Source: an uncultured Clostridia bacterium
Lineage (GTDB): Bacteria; Bacillota; Clostridia; Oscillospirales; Acutalibacteraceae
NCBI GenBank assembly: GCA_945875045.1
Contig: CAMCIX010000112.1
Coordinates: 1 to 5,991, forward strand
Direction of reading: 5' to 3'
Length of the DNA stretch: 5,991 bases
This document shows, piece after piece, positions 1-5,432 of the stretch (positions are counted from its first letter, which is position 1; each line of letters starts with the position of its first letter). The position numbers and the translations under genes are program-made. A model generated the notes under the pieces. The model was given only the letters and a program-made list of their open reading frames with translations. It was not told the DNA's origin and ran no database searches.

Positions 1-174
<174 letters not shown>

Positions 175-226
175 TAACTTTCTATAAGTTGCTATATCTG
201 AACTAAACAGGACTTATCTAAGGTGT

Positions 227-269
227 TTAAGCCAAACCTTAAACCAATTTAAGCCGAAGTTAAGCCAAA
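227..269 (+). repeat. Four direct repeats, about 11-base period
   Basis: Four copies of a 10-base unit start at 227 (TTAAGCCAAA), 239 (TTAAACCAAT), 249 (TTAAGCCGAA) and 260 (TTAAGCCAAA). The first and last are identical and the middle two differ by one to three bases. Spacings of 12, 10 and 11 bases place the copies on nearly the same face of the helix. The first copy also lies inside an inverted repeat, TAAGGT at 219-224 with ACCTTA at 236-241. Phased direct repeats of about 11 bases are the binding pattern of OmpR/PhoB-type response regulators. Calling this an operator is an inference, since no regulator gene is in the window and the unit matches no consensus I know exactly. Confidence 0.55.
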
Positions 270-301
270 TCTAAATTTGAAATTATGCAAATTCAGGTGG
301 A

Positions 302-331
302 TTGAGATAGCATACGATAAGTTCATACTAA
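302..331 (+). promoter_or_regulatory. Weak sigma-A-like promoter
   Basis: A -35-like TTGAGA (302-307, five of six consensus bases) is followed after 18 bases by TACTAA (326-331, three of six). TAAAAT at 332-337 is a better -10 by sequence, but it has no -35 at a proper distance. If real, transcription would start near 338-342, giving a leader of about 95 bases that contains both hairpins before the ATG at 434. The phased repeats would then lie roughly 70-115 bases upstream of the start. The assignment is weak. Confidence 0.25.
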
Positions 332-346
332 TAAAATATGTGAATA

Positions 347-360
347 CTGCCACCGGGTAG
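347..360 (+). other. Small hairpin in putative leader
   Basis: CTGCC (347-351) pairs with GGTAG (356-360) around the four-base loop ACCG, with one G-U pair. It sits eight bases before the long hairpin at 369-420. Alone it is short enough to arise by chance. It matters only if the leader is transcribed and folds as a unit. Confidence 0.3.
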
Positions 361-368
361 CTAATGTT

Positions 369-424
369 AAGCATCCGATTACACATCGTTAGGTCTTTGA
401 TGATGTGTAGTCGGATGCTTTTTT
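369..424 (+). terminator. Long hairpin with U-run (terminator or attenuator)
   Basis: Bases 369-387 pair with 402-420 over 19 positions, all Watson-Crick except one G-U pair (T379 with G410). Weaker pairs extend the stem to 391/398 around a six-base loop. Six T residues at 419-424 follow, so it should act as a Rho-independent terminator on the + strand. The simplest role is ending the lysS transcript, although it lies 195 bases past the stop codon. The stem is longer than most terminators. A Shine-Dalgarno sequence starts at 425, directly after the U-run, and an ATG lies at 434, which is the layout of a transcription attenuator. The sequence alone does not separate the two roles. Confidence 0.8.
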
Positions 425-433
425 GGAGGTATT

Positions 434-580
434 ATGAAGAAAACAGAACGGTTAAAAAATCACTTTACAAAATATGTTATAAACTCAAGCCCTCTTATTG
501 ACGAGAATAGCGCGTGCGCTTGCGGTTACCTCGTCAAGGGCAGGAATTTATTTTTCATTTTTCTCCGCCCTTTACCGTAA
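434..580 (+). CDS. Possible small protein, 48 residues
   Basis: An ATG at 434 follows GGAGG (425-429) with only four bases between, a strong but rather close ribosome-binding site. The frame runs 48 codons to TAA at 578-580. The product begins MKKTERLKNHFTKYVINSSP, a basic, polar N-terminus. A CAC motif follows in the middle (residues 28-30), then a hydrophobic stretch, NLFFIFL, near the C-terminus. I do not recognise the family. The last 26 bases overlap the 3' end of alr on the opposite strand. The first half is AT-rich and gene-like, but from about 500 the DNA becomes GC-rich and lies in inverted repeats, so the second half may be out-of-frame read-through. It could be a genuine small gene, a leader peptide, or the 5' stub of a gene that lost its remainder. 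Its start signals are better supported than its product. Confidence 0.35.
   Translation: MKKTERLKNHFTKYVINSSPLIDENSACACGYLVKGRNLFFIFLRPLP
489..541. repeat. Nested inverted repeats downstream of alr
   Basis: Three palindromes are nested here. GCCCT (489-493) matches AGGGC (537-541), TTGACGAG (498-505) matches CTCGTCAA (530-537), and AGCG (509-512) matches CGCT (517-520). The outer right arm AAGGGC (536-541) could instead pair with GCCCTT (567-572), which lies inside the end of alr. On the - strand the structure follows the alr stop codon by 13 bases and could stabilise or end that transcript. No T-run follows on either strand, so it is not a standard intrinsic terminator. Confidence 0.5.
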
Positions 581-1694
581 TTCGCGGCACACGCGGCGAA
601 ATTCCGCATATGATTTCATAATTAATGGTACCGCACATATCCGCAAGCTCCTCGACAGGCAGTTCCTTGCCGAAAAGAATAACCTCGTCCCCCTGCTTTA
701 CGCCCGCTATATCCGAAACGTCAACCGACAGCTGATCCATACAGATTCTGCCGATTATATTCGCCCTTTTACCGTTTATAAGCACATAGCCCTTGTTTGA
801 AAGCAGTCGCGGATAACCGTCGGCATAGCCCGCGGTGACGGTGGCGATTTTCATTTCCCTTTCAGCCGTAAAGGTTCTGCCGTAGCTTACGGTATCCCCT
901 TTTTTAATTTTTTTAACCATTGAAACCACCGATTTCACGGTCATTACGGGTATAAAGTCCTCTTTTAGTGTGAGCGCGCTCGACGGGGTAAGTCCGTATA
1001 GTATAATACCCGGTCGGCATAAATCGAAGTGCTTGTCATTATCAAGACAAAAGGCGGCAGAGTTACAGCAATGGCGGTATTTGGGTTTAAGCCCCGCCTT
1101 CGCAAACTGCTCTACAGCGGCGGCAAAACGGCGGTACTGCCCGTCGGTAAAGCCGTCCTCCTCGGTCTCGGTACGGTCGGAGACCGCAAAATGGGTAAAA
1201 ATTCCCTCGAATACAAAGCCCGAAAGCCTTGCGGCGGCTACCGCTTCCCCTATACCGCTTAACTCCTCATCACGGCAATCAAAGCCTAAACGGCTCATAC
1301 CCGTGTCAAGCTTTATATGAATTTTCACCTTTACTCCGTCCGCGCAGGCTCTTCCCGAAAGGGCGCGGGCGTATTCGGGGGAATACACGCATTGGGAAAT
1401 ATCGTTTAAATAAAGCTGTGCCGCCATACTTACGGGGGTATAGCCCAAAATCAAAATCGGTCTGGTTATCCCACAGCCCCGAAGCGTAATAGCCTCCTCT
1501 ATATTAGAGACGGCGAAAGCGTCCGCCCCGTGCTGTTCAAGGGTTGGGGCGACTATCCTTGCCGAATGACCGTAGGCGTCCGCCTTGACTACCGCCATAA
1601 GCTTAGCCCCCGCGGCTTCTTTTTTTATAATGTCAAAATTATGTACAAGGGCGTCGAGGTCAATCTCGGCCCAGGTTCTGTGAAGAAAATCCAA
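555..1694 (-). CDS. alr: Alanine racemase (PLP-dependent)
   Basis: The enzyme interconverts L- and D-alanine in the cytoplasm and supplies D-alanine for peptidoglycan. It has the usual order of PLP-binding barrel, then C-terminal beta domain. Numbered from a GTG at 1706, visible sites are the PLP lysine K41 in VVKADAYGH, KLDTGMSR at 132-139 with K132 and substrate-contact R139, CCNSAAF at 213-219, R231 in RPGIILYG, the catalytic tyrosine Y294 in AGYADGY, and RICMDQ at 320-325. The frame is 383 residues from that GTG. I prefer the TTG at 1694 (379 residues, MDFLHRTWAEIDLDAL). AAGGTGG at 1703-1709 lies eight bases upstream of it, whereas the GTG has no ribosome-binding site and would leave a leader of only about 14 bases after the promoter at 1727-1754. 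Proline occupies position 371 (ISPRVPR) where the Geobacillus enzyme has Tyr354. No clear terminator follows. Identity is secure. Confidence 0.97.
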   Translation of the reverse strand: MDFLHRTWAEIDLDALVHNFDIIKKEAAGAKLMAVVKADAYGHSARIVAPTLEQHGADAFAVSNIEEAITLRGCGITRPILILGYTPVSMAAQLYLNDISQCVYSPEYARALSGRACADGVKVKIHIKLDTGMSRLGFDCRDEELSGIGEAVAAARLSGFVFEGIFTHFAVSDRTETEEDGFTDGQYRRFAAAVEQFAKAGLKPKYRHCCNSAAFCLDNDKHFDLCRPGIILYGLTPSSALTLKEDFIPVMTVKSVVSMVKKIKKGDTVSYGRTFTAEREMKIATVTAGYADGYPRLLSNKGYVLINGKRANIIGRICMDQLSVDVSDIAGVKQGDEVILFGKELPVEELADMCGTINYEIICGISPRVPRITVKGGEK

Positions 1695-1702
1695 AATAAA
1701 TT

Positions 1703-1709
1703 CCACCTT
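1703..1709 (-). promoter_or_regulatory. Ribosome-binding site deciding the alr start
   Basis: On the - strand this reads AAGGTGG, one mismatch from the ideal AAGGAGG, and lies eight bases before the TTG at 1694. It overlaps the alternative GTG at 1704-1706, which therefore cannot use it. This is the main reason for choosing the TTG start. Confidence 0.6.
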
Positions 1710-1726
1710 GAAAGTCTTTTAACAAT

Positions 1727-1754
1727 ATTATACCACTTATTTCAGTTTTTTCAA
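1727..1754 (-). promoter_or_regulatory. Sigma-A-like promoter for alr
   Basis: On the - strand TTGAAA (1749-1754) and a perfect TATAAT (1727-1732) are separated by 16 bases, with a TGn extension just before the -10 box. It overlaps the last codons and stop of the CmpB-like gene. It would start transcription near 1720, so alr can be expressed independently of its upstream neighbour. Confidence 0.65.
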
Positions 1755-2129
1755 TCGGTTATTCACTTTTCCCGCAAAAGGAATACAAACAAGGCTCAAA
1801 AGCACCCAAAGGCAGGAGTAGGGCATACAAACCTGACCGATTATGTTCATCGGCATTTTGCTGTAATCCCAGACGTTCCTCTTTAATATTATATTGAAGA
1901 CAACGCCGAAAATAAACTCTATTGCGGTTATAAAACCGCTCCCGATAAGGCTTTTTACAAAAAGTCCCGCTTTTTTGAGCTTATCGCTCAATGTTCCGAA
2001 AAACATAAAGCATATTCCGCCCGCACCCAGCATTGACCAATGGGTATAACCGCGCCAGATTATTTCTATCAAGCCGTAGCCCACCGCCCCGATTGAAAAA
2101 AGCATAAATTTAATTTTTCCCGTTTGCAT
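1737..2129 (-). CDS. CmpB-like integral membrane protein (PF06541-type)
   Basis: This is a small multi-spanning membrane protein of 130 residues. Hydrophobic segments lie at about 8-24, 31-47, 56-80 and 96-118, and the C-terminus is basic (NNRLKKLK). Two stretches recall the family labelled putative ABC-transporter type IV (CmpB): LIEIIWRGYTHWSM at 20-33, and E71 to N79 followed by WDYS at 87-90 and NIIGQ at 95-99. The family name is historical. The transported substrate, if any, is unknown and no ABC ATPase is nearby. The frame opens at a GTG at 2138. I chose the ATG at 2129 because AGGGTGA (2135-2141) lies five bases before it and overlaps the GTG. The gene lies upstream of alr on the same strand with a 42-base gap. 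alr has its own promoter, so co-transcription would be only partial. The family call is from memory of motifs. Confidence 0.78.
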   Translation of the reverse strand: MQTGKIKFMLFSIGAVGYGLIEIIWRGYTHWSMLGAGGICFMFFGTLSDKLKKAGLFVKSLIGSGFITAIEFIFGVVFNIILKRNVWDYSKMPMNIIGQVCMPYSCLWVLLSLVCIPFAGKVNNRLKKLK

Positions 2130-2146
2130 TTTTATCACCCTAAAGT

Positions 2147-2177
2147 ATTATCGGTGAAAAAACGCGGGTCTATACAA
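2147..2177 (-). promoter_or_regulatory. Weak promoter for the CmpB-like gene
   Basis: On the - strand GATAAT (2147-2152, five of six -10 bases) lies 19 bases after TTGTAT (2172-2177, a poor -35). It falls between the terminator at 2182-2206 and the gene start at 2129, where a promoter is needed if that terminator works. Confidence 0.3.
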
Positions 2178-2180
2178 TAG

Positions 2181-2206
2181 AAAAAGCAGGATTTTTTCCT
2201 GCTTTT
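2181..2206 (-). terminator. Intrinsic terminator, likely bidirectional
   Basis: AAAAGCAGG (2182-2190) and CCTGCTTTT (2198-2206) form a perfect nine-base stem around a seven-base loop. On the - strand it starts 12 bases after the peptidase stop codon and ends in five T residues, so it should terminate that transcript. The mirrored A/T flanks would also allow termination on the + strand. Confidence 0.85.
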
Positions 2207-2217
2207 GTAAAAAGATT

Positions 2218-2913
2218 CTACCTTTTTCTTCCTGTTATTGCAATAAGGCGTATAAGCTGTGCCAAGGACACAAGCGCGGCGGCGACATAGGTCATTGCCG
2301 CGGCGGAAAGCACCCGCCTTGTGTATTTAATATCGTTATCGGTAAGCAGAACCCCGCCGTCTCTAAGCGCGTTTACCGCTCGGCGGGAGGCGTTAAATTC
2401 AACGGGCAGGGTTATAAGCTGAAAAATAAAGGCGCCGCAGAAGAAGATAACACCCAGCTTTACCAAAAAATAGAAATTAAAAATAAGACCGATAATTAAA
2501 AGTGGCAAAGAAAGCTGTGAGCCTAAATTGCATACGGGCAGTATGACCGAGCGCAGTTTTATAGGGAAATAGCCCTTTGCGTACTGTACGGCGTGACCCG
2601 CCTCATGGGCGGCTACTCCCACCGCGGAAATGCTAAAGGAATTGCAAACCGATTCCGAAAGCCTTATAGTATTTGTGCGCGGGTCGTAGTGGTCGGTAAG
2701 CTTGCCCGAAACCCGCTCGATTTTAACGCCGTAAACGCCGTTTAATTCAAGCACTCTGCGCGCCGCGTCGGCTCCGTTTATATCGGTGCGGTAGGCGGAA
2801 TATTTTGAAAAGGTGGTTTTTACCTTTATCTGCGACCATATCGCAATAATAATCGCGGGAACTACAAGGTAAAGGTAAAGCGAATCAAAGCCGTAGTAAT
2901 ATAATCCTCCCAA
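2218..2913 (-). CDS. Membrane zinc metallopeptidase, YugP family
   Basis: This is a 231-residue membrane-embedded protease of the YugP type (PF04298). The zinc site HEAGH lies at 103-107, with E104 as catalytic base. E172 in LPVEFNASRRA is the probable third ligand, placed as in related gluzincins. DHYDPRTNTIRLSE at 74-87 is a family signature just before the catalytic helix. Membrane segments lie at about 12-27, 129-147, 150-170 and 203-225. The length is normal for the family. Substrates are not established, and a role in membrane protein turnover is only an inference. Translation begins at a TTG at 2913. GGAGTG (2921-2926) lies seven bases upstream, an in-frame TGA lies three codons earlier, and there is no ATG in the N-terminal region. 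The internal GGGAGG just after the TTG precedes no in-frame start. A promoter at 2948-2977 and a terminator at 2181-2206 make it a likely single-gene transcript. Confidence 0.93.
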   Translation of the reverse strand: MGGLYYYGFDSLYLYLVVPAIIIAIWSQIKVKTTFSKYSAYRTDINGADAARRVLELNGVYGVKIERVSGKLTDHYDPRTNTIRLSESVCNSFSISAVGVAAHEAGHAVQYAKGYFPIKLRSVILPVCNLGSQLSLPLLIIGLIFNFYFLVKLGVIFFCGAFIFQLITLPVEFNASRRAVNALRDGGVLLTDNDIKYTRRVLSAAAMTYVAAALVSLAQLIRLIAITGRKR

Positions 2914-2947
2914 AAGGTATCACTCCATAATAATTTCAGATAGTATT

Positions 2948-2977
2948 ATTATATACCCTAAACGTCATTTTTTTAAA
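2948..2977 (-). promoter_or_regulatory. Sigma-A-like promoter for the zinc peptidase gene
   Basis: On the - strand TTTAAA (2972-2977) and a perfect TATAAT (2948-2953) are 18 bases apart. The -35 box overlaps the ychF stop codon at 2973-2975. Transcription would start near 2941, about 28 bases before the TTG. No convincing terminator ends ychF here, so read-through from ychF is also possible. Confidence 0.5.
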
Positions 2978-4076
2978 CGTTAAAGCGGAAGAGTACAATA
3001 TCCCCGTCCTTCATAACGTATTCCTTGCCCTCGCTTCTGACAAGTCCCTTTTCCTTTGCGGTGACCATATTGCCGCCGCATTCATTTATAAACTCGTCAA
3101 AGCCGATAACCTCTGCTCGAATAAAGCCGCGTTCAAAATCTGAATGGATTTTTCCCGCCGCCTGAGGAGCCTTTGTTCCCTCCTTAATCGTCCAGGCGCG
3201 CACCTCGGGCTTGCCGGCGGTAAGGTAGGAAATAAGCCCTAAAAGGTGGTAGCACTTTTGAATCATACGGTCAAGTCCCGAGCGCTCAAGCCCTAATTCT
3301 TCAAGGAACATTTCCTTTTCTTCTTCACTAAGCCCCGAAATCTCCGCCTCAAGCGCGGCGCAGATAGGCAAAATTTCCGCCTTTTCCTTTTCGGCGACAG
3401 CCTTTACCGCGTTGTAATTTTTATTTGCTTCAATACCGCCCGAAAAATCGTCCTCGCTCATATTGCAGGCATAAATAACCGGCTTTGCCGACAAAAGCGG
3501 AGTGTCGTCAAGCACCGCCTGCTCGGTCTCGTCGTTAATTTCCACCGAGCGCGCGGGCAGCCCCTGCTCAAGGTGCGCGGAAAGACGTTTTAAAAAGTCA
3601 ACCTCGCCCTGAAGCTTTTTGTCCCCCTTAAGCGCCTTTTGGGTGCGGTCAAGACGGCGCCCGACCGTCTCCATATCCGAGAAAATAAGCTCAAGGTTAA
3701 TAGTCTCAATATCCCTTAAGGGGTCAACCGAGCCCTCAACGTGAATAATATCGTCGCTTTCAAAGCAACGCACAACGTGAACTATCGCGTCCACCTCGCG
3801 GATATTTGAAAGGAACTTGTTACCTAAGCCCTCCCCCTTTGACGCGCCCTTTACAAGACCCGCTATGTCCACAAACTCAATCACCGCGGGGGTGAATTTA
3901 TCGGGCTGATAAATTTCCGCTAATTTTTCGAGCCTTTCATCGGGAACGCTTACCATTCCCACATTCGGTTCAATCGTGCAAAACGGGTAATTCGCCGACT
4001 GCGCTCCTGCGTTTGTTATTGCGTTAAAAAGGGTTGATTTTCCGACATTCGGAAGTCCCACCATACCAAGCTTCAT
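2973..4076 (-). CDS. ychF: Redox-regulated ribosome-associated ATPase YchF/OLA1
   Basis: This is a universally conserved P-loop NTPase of the Obg-related group. It binds ribosomes and hydrolyses ATP in preference to GTP. The 367 residues match the family's usual length of about 363. The Walker A loop GLPNVGKS lies at 7-14, DIAG at 70-73 and NMSE at 205-208. The last replaces the NKxD guanine-specificity motif of true GTPases, as expected for YchF. A helical region follows. The C-terminal TGS domain covers about 280-365, including [19 protein letters not shown] and the final [10 protein letters not shown]. The ATG at 4076 is preceded by AAAGGA (4085-4090), eight bases upstream. A strong promoter lies at 4117-4145. 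In other bacteria the protein is tied to translation and to the oxidative stress response. The neighbours here add no functional clue. Nothing in the sequence is abnormal. Confidence 0.98.
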   Translation of the reverse strand: MKLGMVGLPNVGKSTLFNAITNAGAQSANYPFCTIEPNVGMVSVPDERLEKLAEIYQPDKFTPAVIEFVDIAGLVKGASKGEGLGNKFLSNIREVDAIVHVVRCFESDDIIHVEGSVDPLRDIETINLELIFSDMETVGRRLDRTQKALKGDKKLQGEVDFLKRLSAHLEQGLPARSVEINDETEQAVLDDTPLLSAKPVIYACNMSEDDFSGGIEANKNYNAVKAVAEKEKAEILPICAALEAEISGLSEEEKEMFLEELGLERSGLDRMIQKCYHLLGLISYLTAGKPEVRAWTIKEGTKAPQAAGKIHSDFERGFIRAEVIGFDEFINECGGNMVTAKEKGLVRSEGKEYVMKDGDIVLFRFNV

Positions 4077-4116
4077 TGCTACCGTCCTTTATTAAATAAT
4101 TTCATTCCAAACAATA

Positions 4117-4145
4117 ATTATAAACCCTTGTCACGATATTATCAA
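4117..4145 (-). promoter_or_regulatory. Strong sigma-A-like promoter for ychF
   Basis: On the - strand TTGATA (4140-4145) and a perfect TATAAT (4117-4122) are separated by the ideal 17 bases. Transcription would start near 4110, about 34 bases before the ATG. The -35 box and spacer lie inside the inverted repeat at 4125-4148. Confidence 0.75.
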
Positions 4146-4148
4146 GGG
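4125..4148 (-). terminator. Inverted repeat after the DUF1015 gene
   Basis: CCCTTG (4125-4130) and CAAGGG (4143-4148) flank a 12-base loop. On the - strand the hairpin begins 22 bases after the DUF1015 stop codon and is followed by TTTATAATTATT, a loose U-rich tail. It may be a modest terminator. Its arms also overlap the ychF promoter, so it could instead be an operator. The six-pair stem with a wide loop makes termination uncertain. Confidence 0.4.
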
Positions 4149-4170
4149 GAAATTTTGCGCTTTCCGTTCC

Positions 4171-5370
4171 TTAAAATTTTCTGCCCTCAAGATAAAAGCG
4201 CTTATCATCGGCACAGCCCATCGAAAAGGTCTTGCGCGGGAGGGAGCCGTTTTGCCTTACAGCCTCGAAAAGCTCGTCCTTTCGCATACCGTCAAAAATA
4301 AATCCAAGCGTGTTTTCCGCTTTTGAAAGCTCCCTTACAGAGGTTTCGCCGTGTATGTAATCGATAGAGGCTTGCCTGTTCTGCTTTAAATATCCGTCAA
4401 GATAGGTCTGCAATGTGCCTACCGCTAACTTTGCGGCGGGCTTAACCGAAATTTCACGCTCCTTTTCACCGTAAACGCAGGTGAATTTTTGCGCGTCCTC
4501 TCCCCTATACTCGCCGCCTAAGGAGCTTAAAAAGCCGTTAATAACCTCCTCGGGGTCAACTCCGAAGAGAAGGCGGTAAATCGGCTCAAATTCAAGCGAG
4601 TCATCGTAAATATTCACAACCTCCGCCAATGCATAGCGGGTGCTTTCGGTTTTATTAAGCCTGTAGCATTCCTTTGCGGCGGCAAGGGAATGGTTTCCGT
4701 CGCCTACTGCGAAAAGCAGCTTATCATCATCCTTTTCAATTAGCGAATTAAGCCTTTTCTGTATTTCCTCGGCGGTTTTTCCGCTTGCCCGTCTGCCCTT
4801 AATATGCCCCGCATTTTGCATTAAATCAAAATCGTAAAGCGTCTCTTCGCTTTCCAAAGCCTTTCCGAGCGGCTCGATAACCGAACGCTCGGGATCGTCT
4901 ATTAAAAGCATTATATGCGGTATTTCCATAGGTGCGCCGCGCCTTATTTCAACCCGCGGGGGAATACGCTCCGCCACGGTTTCCTCGGTAGCCCTTATAA
5001 GCGCGTGACTTCCGCTTTCGTAGCTGTAATTTTCCAAATCAATAAGCCCTACTATGCCTCGCCTAAGCTTGCCGTTTGCAAGCCTGCGTTCAACATAGAC
5101 AAATGTGTTCTCGTATGTATTAAAAACATCTCCGTCAAGGTATTCCTGCATATTTGCATTGATTTCGGCGGTTCGTTTGCTATTGTCACCGCTTAAATAA
5201 ACCTCGGGAAAGACAATTTTTAAGGCGGAGGGCTCGTCTCCGACAAATTCCTCAACCCTTTTCCAGTAATCAGGCTCGCTCGTATACTGGTCACAGGCTA
5301 TTACCGACCATTTTTCAGGTTCGCGCTTAGGTAAAAGAATATTTGCGGGTAAAAATAAATTTTTGTTCAT
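4171..5370 (-). CDS. DUF1015 family protein
   Basis: This 399-residue protein has no signal peptide or membrane segment and is presumably cytoplasmic. It fits the DUF1015 family (PF06245), whose biochemical role I cannot state. Family hallmarks, numbered from the chosen ATG, are ACDQYTSEPDYW at 25-36, ERIPPRVEIRRGAPMEIPHI around 135-153, the near-invariant FAVGDGNHSLAAAK around 220-233 (a variant of the ADGHHR-type motif), IDYIHG at 336-341, and a C-terminal PRKTFSMGCADDKRFYLEGR. The frame is open back to 5406, but I chose the ATG at 5370. GGGAG (5378-5382) lies seven bases before it, and the upstream extension runs into the hairpin at 5398-5423. In other Firmicutes I recall such genes near serine-biosynthesis genes, but none is visible here. 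No clear promoter lies directly upstream, so it may be read through from the gene at 5431. Confidence 0.9.
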   Translation of the reverse strand: MNKNLFLPANILLPKREPEKWSVIACDQYTSEPDYWKRVEEFVGDEPSALKIVFPEVYLSGDNSKRTAEINANMQEYLDGDVFNTYENTFVYVERRLANGKLRRGIVGLIDLENYSYESGSHALIRATEETVAERIPPRVEIRRGAPMEIPHIMLLIDDPERSVIEPLGKALESEETLYDFDLMQNAGHIKGRRASGKTAEEIQKRLNSLIEKDDDKLLFAVGDGNHSLAAAKECYRLNKTESTRYALAEVVNIYDDSLEFEPIYRLLFGVDPEEVINGFLSSLGGEYRGEDAQKFTCVYGEKEREISVKPAAKLAVGTLQTYLDGYLKQNRQASIDYIHGETSVRELSKAENTLGFIFDGMRKDELFEAVRQNGSLPRKTFSMGCADDKRFYLEGRKF

Positions 5371-5397
5371 AGCTTTACTCCCTGATATTATTAAACG

Positions 5398-5432
5398 CGC
5401 CCTCATAATAAGGTATGAGGGCGGCTTTTTTT
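5398..5432. terminator. Hairpin between the unknown gene and the DUF1015 gene
   Basis: CGCCCTCATA (5398-5407) pairs perfectly with TATGAGGGCG (5414-5423) around a six-base loop, a 10-base GC-rich stem. On the - strand it starts eight bases after the stop codon of the upstream gene but is followed only by CGTTTAATAAT, a weak tail. On the + strand it is followed by seven T residues (5426-5432), a much better terminator, yet no + strand gene precedes it. It probably ends the upstream - strand gene in part and may block antisense transcription. Confidence 0.6.

Larger units (their letters stand above)
175..433. other. AT-rich intergenic region after lysS
   Basis: No credible long coding frame lies between the lysS stop and the small ORF at 434. 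Base composition is clearly more AT-rich than in the flanking genes. In order, the stretch holds a 6-base inverted repeat (ATAAGT at 184-189, ACTTAT at 212-217), four direct repeats at 227-269, a weak promoter-like pair at 302-331, a small hairpin at 347-360 and a long hairpin with a U-run at 369-424. This arrangement of repeats, promoter, structured leader and ribosome-binding site resembles the control region of a + strand gene, but only a 48-codon frame follows it. Confidence 0.7.

Noticed and set aside
340..424. Possible ZTP (pfl) riboswitch, because of CCACCGGG at 350-357
   Set aside because: The block recalls part of the pfl motif, but the paired GUGACUGGC-like 5' part and the CCGCCUGGGC-like 3' block are not present around it. 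One short match is not enough.
498..800. 100-codon + strand frame
   Set aside because: It lies mostly antisense to alr, has no ribosome-binding site, and its product is basic and composition-driven. It is a shadow of the alr frame.
970..1886. Several + strand frames of 77-118 codons across alr and the CmpB-like gene
   Set aside because: They are antisense to well-identified genes and their products resemble no known family. They are shadow frames.
2961..2980. Terminator for ychF from the AACGT/ACGTT repeat
   Set aside because: Only five pairs, AT-rich and overlapping the stop codon, with no following T-run on the - strand. It is too weak to call.
4125..4148. CIRCE (HrcA) operator
   Set aside because: The arms are CCCTTG/CAAGGG with a 12-base gap, not TTAGCACTC-N9-GAGTGCTAA.
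4915..5196. 93-codon + strand frame inside the DUF1015 gene
   Set aside because: It is entirely antisense to a conserved coding region and lacks a convincing ribosome-binding site.
5371..5406. Upstream extension of the DUF1015 gene to the ATG at 5406
   Set aside because: The 12 extra residues do not resemble the family N-terminus, the ATG lies inside a hairpin arm, and GGGAG at 5378-5382 points to the ATG at 5370.
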